From positions 1 through 23,707 of the forward strand of contig CAUCXT010000039.1 of the NCBI GenBank assembly GCA_958446835.1: 23,707 bases of DNA, given 5' to 3'. Shown piece by piece: positions 1-7,208 of this stretch; the stretch's first letter is position 1, and every line of letters begins with the position of its first letter. Below the pieces are notes generated by a model. That model saw only the letters and a list, made by a program, of their open reading frames with translations, had not been told where the DNA came from and did not search any database. The stretch comes from an uncultured Eubacterium sp. Its GTDB lineage: Bacteria; Bacillota; Clostridia; Lachnospirales; Lachnospiraceae. The translations under genes and the position numbers were made by a program.

Positions 1-1329
1 GTCCGCTTTATCGCCGTAAATGACGGTGTGGACAGTAACCGGGGAGACAGCGAGGGCTTCGCCGCAATCCGTAATCTGTTCAACGAGTGGTATCCCCGTG
101 ATACCAGCAAGAAAGTCCGTGTCAGTTTGCGGCAGAGAGGAACCAGTGGGAAGCACATGGGCAAACCGCCCTACGGATACCGCTGTGACCCGGAGGACAA
201 GGATCACTGGATTCTGGATGAAGAAGCGGCTCCGGTAGTCAAGCTCATCTTCGACCTTTGCATTGACGGCAAAGGCCCGGAGCAGATTGCAAGGATTCTG
301 GAAGAAAAGCAGATTCTGACCGCAAAAGCTCTGTATGCCAAGCGAAAGAAAAAGCCGATGCCGGAAAGACCGTACCACTGGGGCAACCAGTCCATTGTAG
401 GGATTTTGGAACGGCAGGAGTACACAGGCTGTACCTGCAACTTCAAGACTTATTCCAAGTCCTACAAGCTGAAAAAGCGGATTCCTAATGAGCCGGAGAA
501 TATGTTTTATCTGCCGGACACACAGGAAGCGATTGTATCTCAGGCACAGTTTGACAGGGTGCAGGAACTGAGGAAAAACAAACGCCGCCCCGCAAAAGCG
601 GAACGGCAGGGATTGTTCTCCGGGCTTCTGTTTTGTGCCGATTGCGGCGGCAAGCTCCACTTTGCCACAAGCAAAAGCTTTGAGGGCAAGCAGGATCACT
701 ACGTCTGCAACAACTACAAGAGCAACCGTGGTACTTGTACTGCCCACTATATCCGGGAAGATGTGCTCCGTGAAATCGTTCTGGAACGCATCCGGGCAGT
801 CAATGTGTATATCCGAAGCGATGTGGACGGTTTTCAGGAGGAATGGCTGCAATGCCGCAGGACTGACCAGGAGCGCAGCATCCGGGATGACAAAAAGAAG
901 CTGGAACAGGCAAAGAAACGCCTTGCCGATCTGGATGTCATCATCTCCCGGCTGTACGAGGACTATGTTCTTGGAAATCTCAATCAGGACAGATACAGAA
1001 AGATGTCTGCGGACTATGAAGCCGAACAGGAACGGTTAAAGCTCGAAATTGAAGTAACGGAAGAATGGGTGGAACAGCGGGAAGAAATGAATGACGGTCT
1101 GGATGCCTTTATCGCCCTGACACAGAAATATGTGGATGTGGAGGAACTGACACAGACCATCGTGAACGAGTACATCAAAAAGATCGTCGTTTATGCTCCG
1201 GATAAGTCTGGCGGCAAGCGGACGCAGAAAGTGAAGATTTACTTCAATTTCGTGGACGATGTGGATATTCCCGTTATTTCCGAGCCTATCATCACACAAA
1301 CAACCTATGAACGCAGAAAAACGGCGTGA
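1..1329 (+). CDS. Large serine recombinase (TndX/TnpX type), 5' end cut off by window
   Basis: Site-specific DNA recombinase that would excise and integrate a transposon or ICE. The reading frame is open from base 1, so the N-terminal resolvase domain with the catalytic serine (roughly 100 residues) lies outside the window; 442 residues are visible. The first residues are the end of the catalytic domain. Next comes a 'recombinase' DNA-binding domain containing GKPPYGY (about residues 54-60). A zinc ribbon follows, with CxxC at about residues 212-215 and further Cys at about 236 and 246. After that is a charged coiled coil (about 285-360) and a C-terminal DUF4368-like tail. This order is typical of Tn4451/Tn5397-type recombinases in Firmicutes. 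An internal GTG at 28 is not the true start. Its base composition is more GC-rich than the two genes to its right. It is intact at the 3' end; whether it is functional cannot be judged here. Confidence 0.93.
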   Translation, partial: VRFIAVNDGVDSNRGDSEGFAAIRNLFNEWYPRDTSKKVRVSLRQRGTSGKHMGKPPYGYRCDPEDKDHWILDEEAAPVVKLIFDLCIDGKGPEQIARILEEKQILTAKALYAKRKKKPMPERPYHWGNQSIVGILERQEYTGCTCNFKTYSKSYKLKKRIPNEPENMFYLPDTQEAIVSQAQFDRVQELRKNKRRPAKAERQGLFSGLLFCADCGGKLHFATSKSFEGKQDHYVCNNYKSNRGTCTAHYIREDVLREIVLERIRAVNVYIRSDVDGFQEEWLQCRRTDQERSIRDDKKKLEQAKKRLADLDVIISRLYEDYVLGNLNQDRYRKMSADYEAEQERLKLEIEVTEEWVEQREEMNDGLDAFIALTQKYVDVEELTQTIVNEYIKKIVVYAPDKSGGKRTQKVKIYFNFVDDVDIPVISEPIITQTTYERRKTA

Positions 1330-1345
1330 CCTTCGGGTCACACCG
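1317..1345 (-). terminator. Rho-independent terminator of the 546-residue gene
   Basis: Read on the minus strand, a 10-bp stem (bases 1322-1331 and 1336-1345, one G-U pair) encloses a CGAA tetraloop and is followed by five T (complement of 1317-1321). It lies about 30 bases past the stop of the minus-strand gene, inside the last codons of the convergent recombinase gene. Read on the plus strand, the same stem has a C-A mismatch and no T run, so it is a weaker terminator for the recombinase. Confidence 0.75.
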
Positions 1346-1376
1346 TTCTCTGCAACAAAATAGTTACTTGTCACTA

Positions 1377-3017
1377 TTAAGCCTTGATTTTAAGGCGTTT
1401 CAGACAAAAGTACGGGGTCTGCCGTGGCAGATAAAAAGTATTTTTATCATTCAAATCGACCATAGAGAATTTTGATGAAAGGTCCTTTATTGGATTTGTT
1501 AACAGCTGTGTTGAAGCATTCATCAAATTGACGTATGCGCCCAGCTCATATTGCTGTGCTTCTGTCATCTTACTATAGTCTAATCCGAAAGTGGCTATAT
1601 TGGATATAGCATCATTTAGTTTAGCATTCTCATCAATAATTCGAGAGATACGCTCCTTCAATTCAACAACAGCTAGTTCATACGATTTTATATCTCTTTC
1701 GCTTATTGCTGTATCGTCGTATATTTCAGCCAAATAATTCAGCCCTTCAATATAATCCTCAAGTATTATCTTTTGGCGATGAATTACTACTATATCTTCT
1801 TTAAGAGCGTGACGTTTCAATCCTCTACGAGCTTCCCCATATAATGAAATAGTAAATCTTCCAATTCCAACAATATTAAGTCGCATAGCAAATTCAGCAA
1901 CGTTAAATGAGCCACCACCTGAAACGAATCCACGAACCACTGCGTCGCCCGTATCAATCAGACAAAAAGTACCGTGCGCAACAGTAAGCATTCTTTTTAC
2001 TGTTGCATTAGAAAATGGCTCGCAGGACTTCCAGAGCGATGAAAAGGATCTATCTTCACTTTTTGTTGAAGTAAAATATTTTACCAAACGTCTTACTGAA
2101 TAGATAACTCTTACAAGAAGTTCATTTATAAATACAGGTATTGCCTGAGCAACTTGAAATCTTGCATCGTACCCTTGCTTGTATATCTCAAGAGCCAGTT
2201 CATTTATTGATTTGTCAAACTCTCCAACAGGAATATTCTGTTTTCTTTTAATTGCAATTATATCATTCGTCCAGCCCCATATCGGTGATGGTATTCCCAT
2301 GCCCCTTCCTTTAGTACCAGAAGATCCCGATACATCTGAAATAATATGGCCAAACCAATTAGCAAATCCGCAGAACAGTTTACTTGGTACATCATTACCT
2401 TTCAATTCAAATTTTCCGTCTGCTTCCTGTAAAGAGATAAGCTCACCGTTTGATACAAAATGAGAGGTATTGCAAAATTGATCTAAAACGGAGAAGAATA
2501 AGCCTAATAAAGTAGGGTTGTGCCCAAGCGATTTAAAATGATGATTCTTTGGATTAAGGTCAAATATCCAACTAGCCGCATCACCTGCACCTCTTTGGTC
2601 ATAAGGGATCTTGAACTTTTTTTCTAGGTGTTTGATTGCTGACGAATGAGTATTATTTTCTTTATCATTCCAACCACACATCTTAGCGAAATCCATTGTT
2701 CGATTTTCAAACCACTTATCTGTAACATCTCCTATTGGCGACTCTCCAGGTTTACCAACAAGGAAAATATCTAATATTCCGCATATTGCTCCACTACATG
2801 CTGCTAAAATGTAATCAGACTTATCACAATCCGTAGTAAGCATTTTTAAGGACTCAATACTCTCTTCAAGTTTGAAAGTAATATCCGTTAATTCTTCCTC
2901 AGCATTACTCAATGCTGTTTTAACGTCAGAAGCAAATTCATATCCATCTTCACCAACACCAAGCTCTAGCAACACGAACTTTTCATTATTGTCCTCATTC
3001 CCATTTATAGTCCTCAA
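1377..3017 (-). CDS. Uncharacterised 546-residue protein with membrane-like segments; possible YdjM/DUF457-like hydrolase core
   Basis: I do not recognise a named family. The start is TTG at 3015-3017. It is the only start codon after an in-frame stop (TAA at 3033-3035), and it has a GGAGG site 7 bases upstream. An acidic, probably helical N-terminus (about 28-62) precedes a hydrophobic segment (about 69-88). Other hydrophobic stretches lie at about 168-180, 290-312 and 377-393. Between them is a His/Asp-rich core: D153, H159-H160 and H166, then GHIISD with an HxxxD pattern (H224, D228), a glycine-rich stretch, and GIPSPIW at 241-247. This spacing recalls membrane-bound metal-dependent hydrolases of the YdjM/DUF457 group, a tentative reading. 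Residues about 415-475 look like a coiled coil. The gene ends in three tandem stops (TAA TAG TGA). It is AT-rich and divergent from the methyltransferase gene. A defence or toxin-like role is inference only. Confidence 0.85.
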   Translation of the reverse strand: MRTINGNEDNNEKFVLLELGVGEDGYEFASDVKTALSNAEEELTDITFKLEESIESLKMLTTDCDKSDYILAACSGAICGILDIFLVGKPGESPIGDVTDKWFENRTMDFAKMCGWNDKENNTHSSAIKHLEKKFKIPYDQRGAGDAASWIFDLNPKNHHFKSLGHNPTLLGLFFSVLDQFCNTSHFVSNGELISLQEADGKFELKGNDVPSKLFCGFANWFGHIISDVSGSSGTKGRGMGIPSPIWGWTNDIIAIKRKQNIPVGEFDKSINELALEIYKQGYDARFQVAQAIPVFINELLVRVIYSVRRLVKYFTSTKSEDRSFSSLWKSCEPFSNATVKRMLTVAHGTFCLIDTGDAVVRGFVSGGGSFNVAEFAMRLNIVGIGRFTISLYGEARRGLKRHALKEDIVVIHRQKIILEDYIEGLNYLAEIYDDTAISERDIKSYELAVVELKERISRIIDENAKLNDAISNIATFGLDYSKMTEAQQYELGAYVNLMNASTQLLTNPIKDLSSKFSMVDLNDKNTFYLPRQTPYFCLKRLKIKA

Positions 3018-3085
3018 ATTGCCCCCTCCATTTTATGTACTTCCGATTTATTGGCACAGTAAACTGACTTCCGGTGTTTCCGGTA

Positions 3086-3114
3086 ATTATGATAAGCATT
3101 TGGATAAATTTCCA
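3086..3114 (-). promoter_or_regulatory. Candidate promoter of the 546-residue gene
   Basis: On the minus strand, TGGAAA (complement of 3109-3114) and CATAAT (complement of 3086-3091) are 17 bases apart and lie about 70 bases upstream of the TTG start. They match the consensus at 4/6 and 5/6 positions. The region is AT-rich, so a chance match is possible. Confidence 0.35.
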
Positions 3115-3299
3115 GCCTTTTTAGAAGCCGGCGCAGACCAAATTCAGTATGGTATTGTTCAATAAACCGATGAGTCCCTCTTTCCTTGACAAGATTATTA
3201 TATCTTATTAGCCACTGTTGTTACAACATCAGTATACCACTACACCTTTCACAAAATCTGTAAAGACTATTATCCCACGTCATTTTAATGATATTAATA

Positions 3300-3328
3300 T
3301 TGCATTTATTCGTTCTTACGTATATAAT
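3300..3328 (+). promoter_or_regulatory. Candidate promoter of the HTH-methyltransferase gene
   Basis: A perfect TATAAT (3323-3328) lies 17 bases after TTGCAT (3300-3305). The transcript would start only about 15-20 bases before the Shine-Dalgarno site AGGAG at 3346-3350, which is 6 bases before the ATG. The minus-10 box is strong and the minus-35 box is weak (TTG only). That arrangement would suit a promoter controlled by a protein such as the fused HTH modules (inference). Confidence 0.55.
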
Positions 3329-3356
3329 AGTCATTATAATTATTTAGGAGAATATT

Positions 3357-5522
3357 ATGGACTATATATCAGTAAAAGAGGCCGCAATAAAATTTGAATT
3401 GTCAGAAAGACGTGTCCAAAAGCTCTGCGAAACTAATAGAATCGATGGTTGCAGCATGGTAAGTGGTGTTTGGCTAATTCCCTCTGATTCCACAAAGCCC
3501 GTTGACGAAAGGTTATCCGATATTCCAAATTCAGATGAATACCTAACTTTAAAAGAATTATGTGATGAATTATCTATCTCAACTGCTACGGGAAGGAATT
3601 GGATTAAACTCGGTAAACTAACCCCAGAGTATACCGAAAAAAAGACTCCGTATTTTTCAAAAAAATATGTGGAAAGTTTGCGTGCTGAACTTCAGTCTGG
3701 CAAAAACAAAGCCTTAAAAAGCAGAAGAAACAAAAAGTTTGTATCTGGAAATTCACTATACAATTCTTATGTTTCAGAACAATGTAAAAACATACCTGCC
3801 CTGCAAAAATTGTTAGCTTTAGTATCAGACAATAACATTGTTTTAGATATTCCAACAATTCAGTTATTAGTTGCAGACTGTGCATTACATTTATTTCTGT
3901 CTAAAAACAATACACATATAAATGAGCATACTAATCTTCTATTTGGATTTCTTGTAAATGAGCTTTCAATAGGAGAATACGACTGTTTGATTTCAGACCT
4001 AATTGATGACACTAATTCAGCTATAATTTTTTGTAAAGAAAATCCTTTATTATTTAATATGGAGTATATTTATGAGGCTAATGAAGATATACTTGGTCTT
4101 ATTTATATTTCTTGCAAAAACATAGGAAACAGAAAAGCTACTGGTTCCTACTATACATCAACAAAGGTTGTAAAAAATCTTATTAGCAAACTTTCTTTTC
4201 AAGAACCAAAGAAAGTACTAGACCCTTGTTGTGGAACTGGAAATTTCCTATTACAGTTACCTGATCATCTTCCATTTGATTTGATATATGGAAACGATAT
4301 TGATGCAGCAAGTGTAAAAATCACCAGACTAAATATGGCATTAAAATATAACGTTCCTGTCGCAACGATTTACGAACATATAACCGAACAAGATTATTTA
4401 ATTGACTATGCAGGAAAAGATTTTCAGTACATTATCGGTAATCCTCCTTGGGGATACGATTTTTCAGAAGAAGAAAAATCAAACCTTAGAACTATATATA
4501 AATCCGCCACTGGAAAAATCATAGAATCGTATGATGTTTTTGTTGAACAGGCACTTAATCATCTTACAGATAACGGTCATTTAGCATATGTGCTTCCGGA
4601 AGCAATATTAAATGTTAAGGCACACACAAATATTCGCAAAATAATTCTGGAAAACTGCTCAATAAAAAATCTTGTTTTTTTAGGCAATGCATTTGATGGT
4701 GTTCAATGCCCGTGTATTATACTTGATTTACAATGCACACGCTCTCCTCTCTCAACTGTTGGTATGAATGTAAATACTGATGCAGAATCATTTACTATAA
4801 ACGTCGAGCGAACCATAAGTGCTGAATATTTCAGTTTTACTACATCCGATGCAGAATACAATGTTATCAGCAAAATTAGAAACACGCAAAACTTAGCATA
4901 TCTACTCGGTAATGCAGATTTTGCACTAGGGATTGTCACAGGAAACAATAAAGAATATATTTCTGATATAAAGAACGAGAACAACGAAATGATATTGAAA
5001 GGTGCCGATATCAGTAAATACCATATCAACCAGACCAACAATTACATTGTTTTTAATCTTGAAAATTTTCAGCAGACAGCACCAACAGAAATGTATCGTT
5101 CTCCCGAAAAACTATTATACAGGTTCATAAGTAGTCAGTTAGTATTTGCCTATGACGATAAACAGACTCTTTCGCTTAACAGTTGTAATATTGTCATTCC
5201 CAGAATTCCGGGTATAAAAATAAAATACGTTCTTGCAATACTTAATTCAAGAATTGCTCAATTCATCTATAAAAAAGAATTCAATTCAGTAAAGGTATTG
5301 CGTTCACATATCGAGAACATTCCTATCCCTACAGTAGATGATTCAACACAAGCTGAAATTATTGCCCTCACAGACAAACTTATTTCCGGGCTTAAATTAG
5401 ATGAAGCAGAAAAGGTATACGATGAACTAGACATTCTTGTTTCCAAAGCATTCAATCTAGATTCAAATGAAATCGAAATCGTAAATAAAGCTGTCGAAGG
5501 AGATAATAAGTTTCTTGCTTAA
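3357..5522 (+). CDS. Adenine-N6 DNA methyltransferase, Eco57I/TaqI type, with two N-terminal helix-turn-helix modules
   Basis: Predicted to transfer a methyl group from S-adenosylmethionine to adenine N6 in DNA. Residues about 1-45 and 60-112 are two small helix-turn-helix modules of the excisionase/MerR kind ('SVKEAAIKF', 'TLKELCDEL'). A helical region of about 150 residues follows. The catalytic domain has GSYYTS at 263-268, the SAM-binding motif I DPCCGTGN at 289-296, and the catalytic NPPW at 362-365. The C-terminal third (about 540-690) resembles a TaqI-type target-recognition domain ('LNSRIAQFIY', 'VLRSHIENIPIP'). No nuclease motif was found within it. ATG start with AGGAG 6 bases upstream. 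The gene is AT-rich, single on its strand, and divergent from the unknown 546-residue gene, which suggests a functional pair or an orphan methylase. The fused HTH could repress its own or the divergent promoter (inference). Confidence 0.9.
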   Translation: MDYISVKEAAIKFELSERRVQKLCETNRIDGCSMVSGVWLIPSDSTKPVDERLSDIPNSDEYLTLKELCDELSISTATGRNWIKLGKLTPEYTEKKTPYFSKKYVESLRAELQSGKNKALKSRRNKKFVSGNSLYNSYVSEQCKNIPALQKLLALVSDNNIVLDIPTIQLLVADCALHLFLSKNNTHINEHTNLLFGFLVNELSIGEYDCLISDLIDDTNSAIIFCKENPLLFNMEYIYEANEDILGLIYISCKNIGNRKATGSYYTSTKVVKNLISKLSFQEPKKVLDPCCGTGNFLLQLPDHLPFDLIYGNDIDAASVKITRLNMALKYNVPVATIYEHITEQDYLIDYAGKDFQYIIGNPPWGYDFSEEEKSNLRTIYKSATGKIIESYDVFVEQALNHLTDNGHLAYVLPEAILNVKAHTNIRKIILENCSIKNLVFLGNAFDGVQCPCIILDLQCTRSPLSTVGMNVNTDAESFTINVERTISAEYFSFTTSDAEYNVISKIRNTQNLAYLLGNADFALGIVTGNNKEYISDIKNENNEMILKGADISKYHINQTNNYIVFNLENFQQTAPTEMYRSPEKLLYRFISSQLVFAYDDKQTLSLNSCNIVIPRIPGIKIKYVLAILNSRIAQFIYKKEFNSVKVLRSHIENIPIPTVDDSTQAEIIALTDKLISGLKLDEAEKVYDELDILVSKAFNLDSNEIEIVNKAVEGDNKFLA

Positions 5523-5526
5523 TCTC

Positions 5527-5567
5527 AAAAGAGAGCCAATACCATAACCGGACATTGGCTCTCTTTC
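5527..5567. terminator. Bidirectional terminator between methyltransferase and esterase genes
   Basis: A perfect 10-bp stem (5531-5540 with 5554-5563) is extended by AAA/TTT on the outside, with a 13-base loop. On the plus strand it is followed by TTTC and a T-rich stretch. On the minus strand it is followed by TTTT. It lies 8 bases after the methyltransferase stop and 20 bases after the esterase stop, and so can end both convergent transcripts. Confidence 0.85.
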
Positions 5568-5586
5568 TATTATTCTAATAAAGCCG

Positions 5587-6390
5587 TCACTTATCCCCCT
5601 CAATTATCCCCTGTATCCAACCAAGAACTCTCTCAATGCCGCTGTCCCAGTATTTCCACTGGTGGTCGCCGTCGGCTTCCTCATAAGTGATGTCTGCCCC
5701 CATTTTTTGCAGATAATCGCGAAGTCTTATATTATCCTCATACAGGAAATCCTGTTTTCCGCACCACTGGTACAGCTTCGGCAGTTTCTTTCCCTCCGCC
5801 TTCGCCCTGTCGGCAAGCTCAAAAAGGTCGTTGTCGGAGCCGGCAATAGGTGAATCGCCGTAGATATACTCAAAACCGCTTAAGCCTTCCGGATTCTGAT
5901 TTTTCATCCTGTCCATAAGTGCCGCAACATCCACTGCTCCGGACAGTGAAGCCACTGCCCTGAAGCTTTCAGGCAAAGCAAGGCCCAGCTTGAAAGCGCC
6001 ATAGCCTCCCATTGACAAGCCGGCTGCAAATGTCTTTTCCGGTGCTTCGCTAAGCTGCGGAAACAGGTCATGGCATATCTTAGGCAGCTCCTGTGAGATA
6101 AATGTCCAGTATTTGAAGCCAAGCTTCATATCCGCATAGAAGCTTAAATGTGCCGCAGGCATTACAATGGCAATTCCTTTATCGGCGGCATATCGCTCCA
6201 CGGACGTCCTTCTTGCCCAGACAGTGTGATCACCATTATAGCCATGCAGAAGATAGAGAACCGGGTATGGAGGAGTAAAGCTTCCTCCGTTCACCGAATT
6301 AGGTATATCAAGTCTCTGGGGCAGAATCACGCTCATATTCACGCTCATGCTGAGCGCCTGTGAAAAACAGTCTACATTTAAAAAAGCCAT
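5587..6390 (-). CDS. EstA/CE1-like serine esterase (alpha/beta hydrolase)
   Basis: Cytoplasmic esterase of 267 residues with no signal peptide. The layout matches the tributyrin esterase EstA / esterase D-like family: an oxyanion-hole region LLHGYNG (about 48-53), nucleophile motif GLSMGG with Ser126, acid GKQD with Asp214, and base GDH with His243. Family members cleave short acyl esters such as acetyl or butyryl groups; related CE1 enzymes act on acetylated or feruloylated sugars. It is the last gene of the ugp-like operon. Its start lies 2 bases after the ugpQ stop, with its GGGGA ribosome site inside the ugpQ end, so the two are probably translated together. That context suggests an acylated glycerol or glycerophospho compound as substrate, or an acetylated sugar, as inference. 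The terminator at 5527-5567 follows. Confidence 0.88.
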   Translation of the reverse strand: MAFLNVDCFSQALSMSVNMSVILPQRLDIPNSVNGGSFTPPYPVLYLLHGYNGDHTVWARRTSVERYAADKGIAIVMPAAHLSFYADMKLGFKYWTFISQELPKICHDLFPQLSEAPEKTFAAGLSMGGYGAFKLGLALPESFRAVASLSGAVDVAALMDRMKNQNPEGLSGFEYIYGDSPIAGSDNDLFELADRAKAEGKKLPKLYQWCGKQDFLYEDNIRLRDYLQKMGADITYEEADGDHQWKYWDSGIERVLGWIQGIIEGDK

Positions 6391-6392
6391 TT

Positions 6393-7208
6393 TTATCCCC
6401 TTTTCCGAGTAAGTTCCATTGCCACATCAGGTCTGTTGGTGATAATACCATCGCACCCTGCTTCCACAAGCCTTCTCATGTCATCCGGCTTGTCGCAGGT
6501 GTAAGGATTGACACCGATACCTCTCTCGTGCATCTTGGCTACAAGGGCAGGATTCTCAAGCACACTCTTGTAATCAGGATGGAGATAGTCCGGGACATAT
6601 TCAAGACTGTCCACAAGCTCTGTAAGGGACCGGCTCTTTCCTGCGTCATTTAAAAGGCCTGCCAAGTCACAAACAGGATACCTGCTGGCAAAATATGCTG
6701 CAAATTCTCTCTGGAATGGCTGTGTTTTCTCATAGGAAGTGAGCAGTCCGACCCTGCACCTAGGGTTTCTTTTCTTCATTTCGCCAAGCAGTCTCTCGTC
6801 AAATGAAGAATATATTATTTTGTCCTCCATGCCGCTCTTAGATACGATATCCAGCACCTTCCCGACATAATCAGCCTCCTTGTCAAGAGGGGACTTCAAT
6901 TCAAGATTAATTATATCCATTCCATCTAATATCGGCAGAAGCTCCGACAAGGTCAATATCTTCTCCCCATTGCCAAAGTCATACTGCTTAAGCTCCTCCA
7001 AGGTCTTTGTGAGGATTGCACCTCTGCCATCTGAGGTGTCATCGATATAATAGTTGTGATGAATAACAATCTCTCCATCCTTTGTAAGCTGTAAATCAGT
7101 CTCAATACCATCGACATTGAAATCATACGCCTTTTTAAAGGCTGCCGCGGTGTTCTCCGGGGCGTGATGTGAGGCACCTCTGTGTGCCATAATTTTAACC
7201 TTACTCAT
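6393..7208 (-). CDS. ugpQ: Glycerophosphodiester phosphodiesterase
   Basis: Hydrolyses glycerophosphodiesters (deacylated phospholipid head groups) to sn-glycerol-3-phosphate and an alcohol. The 271-residue length and absence of a signal peptide fit the cytoplasmic UgpQ type. GDPD signature residues are present: HRG with His9, then ExD with Glu36 and Asp38, His51 in the HHN stretch, and LELK near residue 100. The C-terminal 'GCDGIITNRPD' is also typical of the family. Its ATG overlaps the end of the ugpB reading frame by 8 bases (ATGAGTAA), which indicates coupled translation. Placement directly behind a ugpCAEB-like transporter supports processing of imported glycerophosphodiesters. Confidence 0.95.
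   Translation of the reverse strand: MSKVKIMAHRGASHHAPENTAAAFKKAYDFNVDGIETDLQLTKDGEIVIHHNYYIDDTSDGRGAILTKTLEELKQYDFGNGEKILTLSELLPILDGMDIINLELKSPLDKEADYVGKVLDIVSKSGMEDKIIYSSFDERLLGEMKKRNPRCRVGLLTSYEKTQPFQREFAAYFASRYPVCDLAGLLNDAGKSRSLTELVDSLEYVPDYLHPDYKSVLENPALVAKMHERGIGVNPYTCDKPDDMRRLVEAGCDGIITNRPDVAMELTRKRG

Larger units (their letters stand above)
3018..3356. other. Divergent intergenic region between the unknown gene and the methyltransferase
   Basis: This 339-base gap separates two divergent genes and should hold both promoters. Each strand has a plausible sigma-70-type promoter, listed separately. The left half (about 3031-3165) is less AT-rich than the right half. Its plus strand reads as a 44-codon open stretch ending in TAA at 3163-3165, with protein-like composition and no start or ribosome site of its own. 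It may be the tail of a lost gene. I see no tRNA, transposon end or clear inverted repeat here. Confidence 0.6.

Noticed and set aside
635..1039. 134-codon open frame inside the recombinase gene
   Set aside because: It is a frame shadow of the recombinase zinc-ribbon and coiled-coil region with no homologous look and no ribosome site.
1330..1376. Attachment site in the short gap after the recombinase gene
   Set aside because: No repeat partner can be seen in the window, and the terminator of the unknown gene extends across the recombinase end, which argues against a border here.
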